NCBI GenBank assembly: GCA_965116765.1
Contig: OZ220718.1
Span: 1,364,001 to 1,428,000, forward strand
Length of the DNA: 64,000 bases
Origin: JAJEEA01 sp965116765
Lineage (GTDB): Bacteria > Acidobacteriota > Vicinamibacteria > Vicinamibacterales > UBA8438
Direction: 5' to 3'
Shown one piece after another: positions 17,962-26,466 of this stretch (positions within the stretch are counted from its first letter, which is position 1; the number at the start of each line of letters is the position of its first letter). The translations under genes were made by a program, and so were the position numbers. The notes below the pieces were generated by a model. The model searched no databases and was not told the DNA's origin. It was given only the letters and a program-made list of their open reading frames with translations.

Positions 17962-19596
17962 ATGCAACGGCTTGCCACCGCCTTCACGCTGCTCGCCTTC
18001 GCCGCCGGCGCGTCCGCCCAGCCCGCCGACGACGCGGCGGGCGCGTCGCCGTCCTTCTCGCCCGTCACCTGGGAGCGCCTGCTGAACGCGGCCGACGAGC
18101 CCGAGAACTGGCTGATGTACTCGGGCACCCTCGACGCCCAGCGCTACAGCCGGCTCGACCAGGTCCACAACCGCAACGTCGGCGAGCTCGAGCTCAAGTG
18201 GGCCTACCAGATCCCGCAGCTCGACCGGGCCGAGACGTCGCCGCTGGTCGTCGACGGGGTGATGTTCATCACCGAGGCGCCGAGCAACGTGGTCGCGGTC
18301 GACGCCGCCACCGGCCGGCAGTACTGGCGCTACGACCACCCGCTGCCCGACGACCTGCGCATCTGCTGCGGCCGCAACAATCGCGGCGTGGCCATTCTCG
18401 GCGACACGCTCTACATGAGCACGCTGGACGCGCACCTGGTGGCCATCGACGCGCGCACCGGGAACCTCGTGTGGGACCGGGAGGTCGCCGACCACCAGTC
18501 GGGCTACAGCAAGACGGCCGCGCCCCTCGTCGTGAACGACCAGGTGGTGACGGGCATCGCCGGCGGCGAGTACGGCATCCGCGGCTTCGTCGACGCCTAC
18601 GACGCCGCGACCGGCGACCTGACGTGGCGCGCGTGGACCATCCCCGGCCCCGACCACCCCGACAACCAGACCTGGGCCGGCGAGTCGTGGCGCACCGGCG
18701 GCTCGGCGAGCTGGATCACCGGCGCCTACGACCCCGACCTCGACCTCGTCTACTGGGGCACCGGCAACCCCGGCCCGGACTGGAACGGCGACGTGCGGCT
18801 CGGCGACAACCTCTACTCGGACTCGGTGCTCGCCATCGACCACGAGACCGGCGGCCTCGAGTGGTACTTCCAGTTCACGCCCCACGACGTGCACGACTGG
18901 GACGCCATCCAGGTGCCGATTCTCGCCGACCTCACTTGGGACGGCGAGGAGCGCAAGGTCATGATGTGGGCGAACCGCAACGCGTTCTTCTACACCCTCG
19001 ACCGCGAGACCGGCGAGTTCCTCCTCGGCGTGCCGTACGCCAGGCAGACCTGGGCGGTGGGGCTCGACTCGAACGGCCGGCCGATCCGCGTGCCCGACAC
19101 CGCGCCGACCCCCGAGGGCACGCTCGTCTCGCCGCCCGTCGTCGGGAGCACCAACTGGTTCTCGCCCGCGTTCAGCCCCCGCACCGAGCTCTTCTACGTG
19201 CAGGCCTACGACGGCGAGGACATCTTCTACAAGCGCGACGAGGAGTACGTCGAGGGCGACCAGTACACCGGCGGCGGCTTCCAGCGCCCCCTGCCCGTCG
19301 ACAACTACCACAGCGCCATCCGCGCCATCGACCCGCGGACCGGCGACATCCGGTGGGAGTACGCCGTCCAGCCGCGCTCGACGGCCGGGGTGCTGGCGAC
19401 GGCCGGCGACCTCGTGTTCAGCGGCAGCGTCGACGGCTACTTCTACGCCCTCGACGCCTCGACCGGGCGCGAGCTGTGGCACGTCGCGGTCGGTGCCATG
19501 GTGCACGCCGCCCCCATGACCTACGCCGTCGACGGGCGGCAGTACGTGACCATCGCCGCCGGCAACGTGGTGTTCACCTTCGGGCTCCCGGAGTAG
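17962..19596 (+). CDS. PQQ-dependent alcohol dehydrogenase, secreted
   Basis: A 544-residue eight-bladed quinoprotein with signal peptide MQRLATAFTLLAFAAGASAQ. WERLLNA...NWLMYSGT, the adjacent-cysteine pair ICCGRN near residue 135, GEYGIRGFVDAYDAATG, GNPGPDWNGD and the W-docking blades are typical of methanol/ethanol quinoproteins. The catalytic segment TPHDVHDWDAIQ has the general-base Asp followed two residues later by a second Asp, the position that coordinates a lanthanide in XoxF and PedH enzymes, so a lanthanide cofactor is possible. It works in the periplasm, oxidising alcohols and passing electrons to a cytochrome c; no cytochrome gene is adjacent. Much longer open frames on both strands here are shadows. 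Confidence 0.9.
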   Translation: MQRLATAFTLLAFAAGASAQPADDAAGASPSFSPVTWERLLNAADEPENWLMYSGTLDAQRYSRLDQVHNRNVGELELKWAYQIPQLDRAETSPLVVDGVMFITEAPSNVVAVDAATGRQYWRYDHPLPDDLRICCGRNNRGVAILGDTLYMSTLDAHLVAIDARTGNLVWDREVADHQSGYSKTAAPLVVNDQVVTGIAGGEYGIRGFVDAYDAATGDLTWRAWTIPGPDHPDNQTWAGESWRTGGSASWITGAYDPDLDLVYWGTGNPGPDWNGDVRLGDNLYSDSVLAIDHETGGLEWYFQFTPHDVHDWDAIQVPILADLTWDGEERKVMMWANRNAFFYTLDRETGEFLLGVPYARQTWAVGLDSNGRPIRVPDTAPTPEGTLVSPPVVGSTNWFSPAFSPRTELFYVQAYDGEDIFYKRDEEYVEGDQYTGGGFQRPLPVDNYHSAIRAIDPRTGDIRWEYAVQPRSTAGVLATAGDLVFSGSVDGYFYALDASTGRELWHVAVGAMVHAAPMTYAVDGRQYVTIAAGNVVFTFGLPE

Positions 19597-19832
19597 CCGG
19601 AGCCCGCGCGGCCGACGGCCGGCATGCGGATGTCGGCCACCATCGGGGTCGCGCGCAGCCCGGCGTCGCCACTGGTATCGCTCCGGTTGCGCGCGCTGCC
19701 GCGCGCCAAGGCGCCGCGGCCCGGCTCGACCGGTTCCGGCCGAGCGGCTGCTCGACGAGTTCGATGCCCTGCCCGCCGAGGCCATCTGGGCGGGCGTGGC
19801 CGAAACAGGCGGCGTACGGGTGAGGACCGACA

Positions 19833-20669
19833 GTGCCTGAGCTGCCGGAGGTCGAGCGGGGCCGCAGGCTCGCCGAGGCGGTGGCGGCGGGTCGGCGCAT
19901 CGAACGGGTCTGGTGCGCCGACGACCGGCTGGTGTTCGACGGGGTCACCTCCGACGAGTGGCGGCGCGCGCTCGAGGACCGGCGGGTCGAGGCGGCGCGG
20001 CGCTGGGGCAAGCAGCTCTGGCTCGTCCTCGACCGGCCGCCCCACCCCCTCTTCCACTTCGGGATGGCCGGCGGCTTCAAGACCCCGGCCTCCACCCCGC
20101 TCCAGCTCAAGTCGGGCCCGCGCGAGGACGCCGCGGTCTGGCCCCCGCGCTTCCTGAAGATCCGGTTGCGCTTCGACGACGGCGGCGAGCTCGCCATGAC
20201 CGACGGGCGCCGCCTCGGCCGCATCCTGCTGCGCGACGACCCGCAGGGCGAGCCGCCCGTCGCCAGGCTCGGCTTCGACCCTCTGCTGGGGATGCCGCCG
20301 CCGAAGCGGTTCTCCGAGCTGTTGCGCGCGCGCGGCGCCAACGTGAAGTCGCTGCTGCTCGACCAGTCGTTCTCGGCCGGCGTCGGCAACTGGATCGCGG
20401 ACGAGGTGCTCTACCAGGCCGGCATCGACCCACGGCGCCACGCCACGTCGCTGACCGATGAGGAAGCGCGCCGGGTGCGCGCGCGGCTCCGTGCGATCGT
20501 CAAGCGCGCCGTCGACGCCAACGCCGACGATACTCGCTATCCGCGCACGTGGCTGTTCCACCGCCGCTGGGGCAAGCGCGCGGACGCGCGCACGACGCGC
20601 GGCGACCGCATCGAGCACCTGACCATCGGTGGTCGCACGACGGCGTGGGTGCCCGCCGCGCAGCACTGA
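19833..20669 (+). CDS. Fpg/Nei-family DNA glycosylase with zincless finger
   Basis: A 278-residue protein opening (M)PELPEVERGRRLAE: Pro2 is the catalytic amine, Glu3 essential, and the conserved Lys lies in RRWGKQLWLVL near residue 60. Asn in GVGNWIADEVLYQAGIDP is the helix-two-turn-helix signature. It removes oxidised bases such as 8-oxoguanine. The C-terminus lacks the four zinc cysteines: it reads HRRWGKRADARTTRGD...TIGGRTTAWVPAAQ, keeping the key Arg in a zincless finger, as in plant and fungal Fpg proteins and NEIL1. GTG start with GAGG upstream. It stands alone between the PQQ dehydrogenase and a convergent secreted-protein gene. Confidence 0.88.
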   Translation: MPELPEVERGRRLAEAVAAGRRIERVWCADDRLVFDGVTSDEWRRALEDRRVEAARRWGKQLWLVLDRPPHPLFHFGMAGGFKTPASTPLQLKSGPREDAAVWPPRFLKIRLRFDDGGELAMTDGRRLGRILLRDDPQGEPPVARLGFDPLLGMPPPKRFSELLRARGANVKSLLLDQSFSAGVGNWIADEVLYQAGIDPRRHATSLTDEEARRVRARLRAIVKRAVDANADDTRYPRTWLFHRRWGKRADARTTRGDRIEHLTIGGRTTAWVPAAQH

Positions 20670-20794
20670 CGGCAGACCTCACCGCCCTTCTCGCATCCGA
20701 GAACCGCACGAAAAACGAAGGGCCGAGCAACGCAACGGTGCCCGGCCCTCGCTCTTCCCGCGCTGGCGCCATCCGGCGTCCGGACGCGCGCGTT

Positions 20795-21807
20795 CTACTG
20801 CTCGTTGTCGGCCAGCTCCCGCGCGCGCTCGCCGCCGAGGATGTTGGTCATGCTGTAGTTGCCCTCGTGGCAGGCGTACTCGAAGAGGTAGGGCAGCTCG
20901 TCGGCCGGGAACGTCGTGAACGGGAACTCGCCCGTGAAGCTCTGCTCCCAGTGCGTGGGGTCCTCGACCGTGAACTCGTAGTGCACGGTGCCGGGGCCGG
21001 TGCGCGTGAAGCGCTCGGTGACGGTGATGGTGTCGTCGTCGCGGCCGTTGGCCATGCGCAGCAGCACGGGGTCGCCGCCCACCGCCCCCGCGTTGGCCTC
21101 GGTGCGCCGCAGGTTGGTGGTCTCGACGACGAGGGTGTCGCCCTCCCAGCGCCCCCGCGCGTCGCCGTGCCACTGGCGGATGCTCGACGGCACGTGCGCG
21201 CGCCCGTCGATGGGGATGATCCGGAAGTCGTGGATCATCTCGACGTAGATGGCGACGTATCCCGGCGTCTGCATGATCATGAAGTTGTTGTTGTAGGCGC
21301 TCGGCAGCATCGGCGGACCCGCCGACCACACCAGGCAGCGGTCGTTCAGCTCGAGGTCCTCCCACGAGTCGAACGGCCCCTCGACGGGGAAGGCGGCGTC
21401 GTGCGCCATCTTCCGGTCCGCGGCCTCGGCGGTGCGCACCGGCAGCCGGCCGTTCGGCGGATCGGAGATCAGAGACGTCCGACCCGTCGGCCGCGTGCCC
21501 CCGTCGAGCCAGAAGTTGTTGTAGCCGCCCACGTTGCCCCGGCCACGGTCCGCCGGGGCGGAGCCACCAGCAGCTCCTGGTTGCGGTCGACCCGCGCCTG
21601 CTCCTGGGCCGCCACCTCCTCGTCGGTGAGGAAGGCCTTGTCGCCCAGCGCCTCGGGACGCTCGAGCGGCGTGATCGTCTTGTTGGTGTACGTGCCCTGC
21701 AGGTCCGGGTCGCCCCACGGTGTCCGCGGTGCGTCCTGCGCGGCGGCCGCCGCGGGCACGAGAAGGAGGGCGGCCAGGGCGGCCGCGCCGAAACGTGTTC
21801 GAGTCAT
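20795..21807 (-). CDS. Secreted DLQG-family protein, one frameshift
   Basis: Member of an unnamed secreted family seen four times in this window. The start at 21807 (GGGAGG seven bases upstream) gives signal peptide MTRTRFGAAALAALLLVPAAAAAQ, then TPWGDPDLQGTYTNKTITPLERP. Family hallmarks follow in the second half: SDPPNGRLP, DRCLVWSAGPPMLPSAYNNN, GYVAIYVEMIHDFRIIPIDGRAH, the GRWEGDTLVVETTN strand, TERFTRTGPGTV and FEYACHEGNY. The two halves are in different frames; the break is at about 21535-21545 in a CCCC run, consistent with a missing or extra base. Function unknown; the conserved CHEGNY and WEGDTLVVET motifs suggest a binding or enzymatic site. Convergent with fpg. Confidence 0.75.
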
Positions 21808-21938
21808 GTGGTACCTCCCGTCTGGTTCCTGATCGCGCCTCCGGGGACGCGCAACGCTCGCAAGTGCACAGCTTCCTCGATGCAGATTATACGCCCGGTG
21901 TGCCCGGGCAAGACGCCTCGCCGGCCTGCGGGGCACCC

Positions 21939-23582
21939 TCAGAGCCGTCCGTCCACCACGACATCCAGCAGCGTCGGGCCGGCATGCGCGAGCGCCTCCT
22001 CGAGGGCGGGTCCGATGTCGCCCGGCTCGACGACACGCCGTGACCTCAACCCCATCGCCGCGGCCAGCCCCGCGAAGTCGACGGGCGGGTCGTCGAAGTC
22101 CATGCCGACGAAGCGCTCGACGCCGTGTCCGGCCCGCACCCGCTGCTTGAGGATGCGGTAGCCGCGGTTGTTGGCGATGACGTAGACCATCGGCAGCCGC
22201 AGGTGGGCCGCCGTCCACAGGGCCTGGATGTTGTACAGGGCCGAGCCGTCTCCGATCACCGCCACCACCGGTCGGTCCGGCACCGCGAGCCGGATGCCCA
22301 CCGCCCCGGCCACCGCGAACCCGATGCCGCCGCTGGCCAGGCCGTAGTAGCTGCGCTCGTCGCGACAGGGCCACAGCCGGGGCAGCGCCAGCGACGACGT
22401 GAGCCCCTCGTCCACTACCACCGCGTCGGCCGGCAGCGTGTCGCTCAGCACCCGCATCAGGTGGTCGGGGTGAATCGGCCTCACCGTGCTGGACCCCAGC
22501 GACCGGACGAGGGCTGTCCGCCCCGCCGACCAGTTCCCGGGCCGCAGCTCCTCGATGCGCTGCCGCGCCGCCGCCTCGTATTCCGCGGGGCGCCGGGCGC
22601 GCAGCCGCTCGTTCAGGGCGAAGAGGGTCTCGCGGACATCCGCCTGCACCGCCAGCTCGGTCGGGTAGTTCCTGGCGAGGTCGGCCGACCGCTCCCCCAC
22701 CTGCACGACGGGCATCCCCGGCGGCAGCGGCGGGGGTCCCGGCACCGACATCCGCAGCACGTCGGTGCCCAGGCAGAGCAGCAGGTCATGCGCGCCGAGA
22801 CGCTCCGCCACGTCTCGCTGGTTGCGGCTGAGCATGCCCAGGAAACACGGGTGCGACGATACGAACGGGGCCGCGGTGGGAATGGTGTCCTGGTAGACGC
22901 CGGCCCCCAGCAGCTCGGCCAGCTCGGCCGCCCCGGGCAGGGCCGAGCGGGTGTTCACCTCGTGTCCGACCACCATCACGGGGCGCCGGGCCGCGAGCAG
23001 GCGGTCGGCCAGCGCGTCGAGGACCGCGTCGGCGGGACGGACGCGGGCCTCGACCCGGTTGCACCGGCCCAGGTCGACCTCGACGTCGTCGGTCAGCACG
23101 TTGCCCGGCAGCGAGATGAAGACGGGCCCGGTCGGGGGCGCGAGGGCGATCTTGGCGGCGCGGCGCACGATGCGGGGCAGGTCGTCGAGCCGCGTCGCCT
23201 CCACCGCCCACTTGACGTGGGGGCGGGCCATGGGCTCGAGCGGCGCGTAGAGCATGGGCTCGGTGAGGCCGTGCCCGATGGGATGCTGCCCGGCGGTGAC
23301 GAGGAGCGGCGAGCCGATCCAGCTCGCGTTGAAGAGCGAGCCGATGGCGTTGCCCAGTCCCGGCGCCACGTGGAGGTTGCACGCGGCGAGGCGCCCGCTC
23401 GCGCGGGCGTAGCCGTCGGCCATGGCCACCACCGCGGCCTCCTGGGCCCCGAGCACGTAGTCGATCTGCGGGAAGTCGGGCAGGGCCGCCATCAGCGGCA
23501 GCTCGGTGGTGCCGGGATTGCCGAAGAGGTGGGTCACCCCCTCGTCGATCAGCAGCGACAGCAACGCGTGGCTACCGAGCAT
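21939..23582 (-). CDS. Thiamine-diphosphate enzyme, benzoylformate-decarboxylase type
   Basis: A 547-residue ThDP-dependent enzyme. LGAQEAAVVAMADGYAR near residue 47 carries the Glu that activates thiamine; the central nucleotide-like domain spans roughly 190-320; VIGDGSALYNIQALW...ANN near residue 440 is the Mg/ThDP-binding GDG...N motif. The N-terminus (HALLSLLIDEGVTHLFGNPGTTELP) is typical of benzoylformate decarboxylases and related acetolactate-synthase-like proteins. Reaction inferred: decarboxylation of a 2-oxo acid to an aldehyde. The xanthine-dehydrogenase-like large subunit upstream on the same strand could oxidise such aldehydes, but the spacing (310 bp) makes an operon uncertain. 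A partial duplicate of its first codons lies upstream. Confidence 0.85.
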   Translation of the reverse strand: MLGSHALLSLLIDEGVTHLFGNPGTTELPLMAALPDFPQIDYVLGAQEAAVVAMADGYARASGRLAACNLHVAPGLGNAIGSLFNASWIGSPLLVTAGQHPIGHGLTEPMLYAPLEPMARPHVKWAVEATRLDDLPRIVRRAAKIALAPPTGPVFISLPGNVLTDDVEVDLGRCNRVEARVRPADAVLDALADRLLAARRPVMVVGHEVNTRSALPGAAELAELLGAGVYQDTIPTAAPFVSSHPCFLGMLSRNQRDVAERLGAHDLLLCLGTDVLRMSVPGPPPLPPGMPVVQVGERSADLARNYPTELAVQADVRETLFALNERLRARRPAEYEAAARQRIEELRPGNWSAGRTALVRSLGSSTVRPIHPDHLMRVLSDTLPADAVVVDEGLTSSLALPRLWPCRDERSYYGLASGGIGFAVAGAVGIRLAVPDRPVVAVIGDGSALYNIQALWTAAHLRLPMVYVIANNRGYRILKQRVRAGHGVERFVGMDFDDPPVDFAGLAAAMGLRSRRVVEPGDIGPALEEALAHAGPTLLDVVVDGRL

Positions 23583-23600
23583 GGCACTCGAGCTGCCGAG

Positions 23601-23700
23601 AGTCCGCCAGGAGTCTGCGCCGTAGAACGGTGCAGACTCCTGGCAGGGTTGGTTGGGCAGCCAGCGGGGCCGCAGGCGACGACGGGCGGACCAGGGCCAT
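23601..23700 (+). repeat. Dispersed hairpin repeat, copy A (100 bp)
   Basis: About 86 percent identical, by eye, to the reverse complement of 60901-61000. Its core at 23607-23643 folds into a 16-bp stem (one G-T wobble) with a five-base TAGAA loop: CCAGGAGTCTGC...GCAGACTCCTGG. The conserved flank GGCAGGGTTGGTTGGGC follows. Both copies are intergenic. It resembles a REP/BIME or a small MITE-like element. Confidence 0.8.
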
Positions 23701-23790
23701 CGTCACCGGCAACTCGGTCGCGCCGGGATTGCCGAAGGGGGTCACCCCCTCGTCGACCAGCAGCGACAGCAACGCGTGGCTACCGGGCAT
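23701..23790 (-). pseudogene. Partial duplicate of the ThDP-enzyme 5' end
   Basis: Read on the minus strand this encodes MPGSHALLSLLVDEGVTPFG...ATELPV, closely matching the first 31 residues of the intact enzyme starting at 23582 (one codon missing, several substitutions). Coding homology stops exactly where repeat copy A begins, so it is a truncated gene copy interrupted by, or duplicated along with, the hairpin element. The remaining 23791-23892 up to the next gene holds nothing recognised. Confidence 0.75.
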
Positions 23791-23892
23791 TCGGCGAAGG
23801 GGCGGAAGGAGGGCAGGCGGCCGGTCGAGCTCGCGGTCGGAAGCCCGTGGCGACGGCAGGCGACGCCACAGGGCTCCCGCCGCTGACCTCTC

Positions 23893-26319
23893 CTAGACGT
23901 GGGCCATCAACCGGTCGTGGCCGGTCGGGGCCTGCTCGAGCCTCGTCAGCACCAGGTCGCGGGTCACCGGCGTCCGGAAGAGGTCGCCGTTCTGGCCCAG
24001 CGCGTCGGCGATGGCGTTCATCACCGCCCCCGAGCCGGCGCCCTGCGCGGCCTCGCCGATGCCCTTGGCGCCCAGCGGGTTGAACGGGTCGGGCAGGTCG
24101 GCGGCGCCCCACTTCATGGGCTGCTCGTGGGGGACGTCGAGGATGCCCGGCGGGCGGTTGCTGTAGAAGCGCTTGGCCACCAGCAGCCCCCAGCGCCGGT
24201 CGAACACCCAGTTCTGGCTGAGGACGACCGAGAACCCCTGGATGGCCCCGCCGAAGACCTGGGCCCCGAACGTCCGGGGATGGATGATGGTGCCGGCGTC
24301 GCACCCCGCCGCGTAGTCGACGAGCCGGATGTCGCCGGTCTCCACGTCCACCTCGACCTCGGCGAACCCGGCCACGAACGACATCCGGCGCCCGCCCTCC
24401 TCGAAGTTGTCGCGGGCGACCCCCATGAGGCCCTGCCCCGCGAGGGCGGTGGCCGCCGCCGTCGTCATCCCGTTGATGTCCTCGGGCAGCTCGTGGCCGT
24501 CGTAGCGGCCGCCGATGTCGATGGCCCGCTGCGCCACCCGCGCGAAGCTCAGGCCCACCGAGCGGTTGCCGGTGCGGAAGACCCGCTCGCCGCCGATGGT
24601 GTAGTCGTCGGGCACGCCCCCGAGGTCGCGGGCCGCGATCTCGCGCACCTTCTGCCGCGCGTCGAGCACCGCCGCCCAGCTCGCGCGGGTATGCGCGTGG
24701 GCGGTCGAGCTGCCCGCCTGCAACGAGCTCCACGGCAGGTGCCGGCTGGTGTCGCCCCACGCGACGTCGCACTTCTCCCACGGCACGTCCATGCCCTCGG
24801 CGATGGGGCGCATCATGTCGAACGTCGACCCCGTGCCCAGGTTGCCGACGCCCGACTGGATGGCGATGCGCCCGTCGGGCCGGATGACGAAGAGCCCGTC
24901 GACGCCGGAGGCGCCGGCCGCGAAGGTGCTCAGCGCCACCCCGACGCCCGTCACCTTGGGACCGTTTCGCCGCCCGCTGCGCTGCACGCGCTCGCGCCAG
25001 TCGAAGAGCTCGGCGCCCTTGTCGATGGCCTCGCGCGCAAAGGCGCTCGACACGTGCCCCTGAACGCCGTCCACGCCCGGCGCGCCGAACTGCGCCTGCC
25101 CCTCGGGCGCGTTGATCTTCAGCACCTCGACCTGGTCGAGGTCCAGCTGCTTCGCCGCCTTCTGGATGATCGGCGACAGCATCGTCATCGACTGCTCGCC
25201 CCCGGGAGCGCGCTGGGCGGCCCGCGGCGGCGTGTTGGTGTAGACGCCGGTGCCGCGGATGCGCATGGCCACCGGCTGATAGGCGAGCGAGCCCATGACC
25301 CCCAGGTTCATGTGGTCGCCGGACCGCGCGTAGGGACCGTTGTCGCCGATGGAGTGGATGTCGAGGGCGGTGATGCGCCCGTCGCGCCGCATGCCGAGCC
25401 GGATGCGGGCCTGGATGCCGGGGCGGGCCTTGCCGAACGAGGTCTCGTCGCGCCGGGTCACGCGCATCATGACCGGCTTGCCGATCTTCTTCGACAGCAG
25501 CATGGGAATCTGCGCCTGCACGTAGCCGGCCGCCTTGCTGCCGAAGCCGCCCCCGGTGAACTCGTTGATGAGGACCACGTTCGACGGCTCGACGCCGGCC
25601 CAGCGCGCCATCGGCCCGACGCTGCGGTTCGTGCTCTGCACCGACGGGTACACGTAGACCTTCTGGCCCTCCCAGTAGGCCATGGTGGTGCGGCTCTCGA
25701 GCGGCTGGTGCGACAGCGACTGGTGGTACGAGTGCTCCTCGATGACCACGTCGGCGTCCGCGAACCCCGCCTCGAGGTCGCCGTACGACCACCCGTCGGT
25801 CGCCTCCGCCTCCATCGGGATCTCGCCCGGCCCGAGCCCCGCCAGGTCCGCCTCGGTCCACTTGACCTCGGCGAGCTCGCGCCCCCTCATCGTGTTGCCC
25901 TCGGTACGGGCGTTCGGCCCGCCGGGCCGGAGGCTGTCGAGGGGGTCGAGGACGAACGGCAGCGGCTGGAGATCGATGTCGATGAGCTCGATGGCGCGGG
26001 CCGCGGTCTCCTCGTCGACGGCGGCCACCGCGAGGATGGGCTCGCCCTCGTAGCGCGGCTCGTTGGTCAGGGCCGCCTCGTTCGGCACGTCGACCTCGGG
26101 CAGGTCGTCGGCGGTCAGGATGCCCTCGACGCCGGGCAGGGCCTCGGCCGCGCCGGTGTCGATGGACACCACCCGGGCGTGCGGCATCGGGCTCACCAGC
26201 AGCTTGCAGAAGACCATGCCCTCGGCCCGATGGTCCTCGGCGTAGCGGGAACGGCCGGTGACCTTGGCGTGAAGGTCCGGCAACCGGTAGTTCTTTCCGA
26301 GCAGTTTGTAGTCAGCCAC
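23893..26319 (-). CDS. Orphan xanthine-dehydrogenase-family large subunit
   Basis: An 808-residue Mo-hydroxylase large subunit. VTGRSRYAEDHRAEGM opens the 'a/b hammerhead' domain; GGGFGSKAAGYVQ, NTPPRAAQRAPGGEQ (the active-site loop region, without the form I Cys), GVGNLGTGS and NPLGAKGIGEAAQGAG (catalytic Glu) follow. The GTG at 26319 has GGGAGGGG just upstream; the open frame extends to 26379 but has no better start. No small Fe-S or FAD subunit is adjacent, unlike the S-L-M operon at 11.5-15.2 kb, so it must borrow partners or use another electron route. No Tat signal is visible, arguing for a cytoplasmic enzyme. Likely substrate an aldehyde or heteroaromatic compound. Confidence 0.85.
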   Translation of the reverse strand: MADYKLLGKNYRLPDLHAKVTGRSRYAEDHRAEGMVFCKLLVSPMPHARVVSIDTGAAEALPGVEGILTADDLPEVDVPNEAALTNEPRYEGEPILAVAAVDEETAARAIELIDIDLQPLPFVLDPLDSLRPGGPNARTEGNTMRGRELAEVKWTEADLAGLGPGEIPMEAEATDGWSYGDLEAGFADADVVIEEHSYHQSLSHQPLESRTTMAYWEGQKVYVYPSVQSTNRSVGPMARWAGVEPSNVVLINEFTGGGFGSKAAGYVQAQIPMLLSKKIGKPVMMRVTRRDETSFGKARPGIQARIRLGMRRDGRITALDIHSIGDNGPYARSGDHMNLGVMGSLAYQPVAMRIRGTGVYTNTPPRAAQRAPGGEQSMTMLSPIIQKAAKQLDLDQVEVLKINAPEGQAQFGAPGVDGVQGHVSSAFAREAIDKGAELFDWRERVQRSGRRNGPKVTGVGVALSTFAAGASGVDGLFVIRPDGRIAIQSGVGNLGTGSTFDMMRPIAEGMDVPWEKCDVAWGDTSRHLPWSSLQAGSSTAHAHTRASWAAVLDARQKVREIAARDLGGVPDDYTIGGERVFRTGNRSVGLSFARVAQRAIDIGGRYDGHELPEDINGMTTAAATALAGQGLMGVARDNFEEGGRRMSFVAGFAEVEVDVETGDIRLVDYAAGCDAGTIIHPRTFGAQVFGGAIQGFSVVLSQNWVFDRRWGLLVAKRFYSNRPPGILDVPHEQPMKWGAADLPDPFNPLGAKGIGEAAQGAGSGAVMNAIADALGQNGDLFRTPVTRDLVLTRLEQAPTGHDRLMAHV

Positions 26320-26398
26320 TTCAGCCCCTCCCGAGGTCCAACCCCGCCCGTACGGACAGCGATCGGGGCATTCTACCACCGTCGGCGGGCCGGCAATC

Positions 26399-26428
26399 TT
26401 GTCCCTTCTCGCGGTCTCCGACTATCAT
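26399..26428 (+). promoter_or_regulatory. Candidate sigma-70 promoter of the MBL-fold gene
   Basis: TTGTCC (26399-26404) and TATCAT (26423-26428) are separated by 18 bases and precede the ATG at 26467 by 38 bases, with AGGAGG in between as ribosome site. Confidence 0.5.
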
Positions 26429-26466
26429 CCGGTCAACGACTCACAGGACGTCGTCAGGAGGAATCC

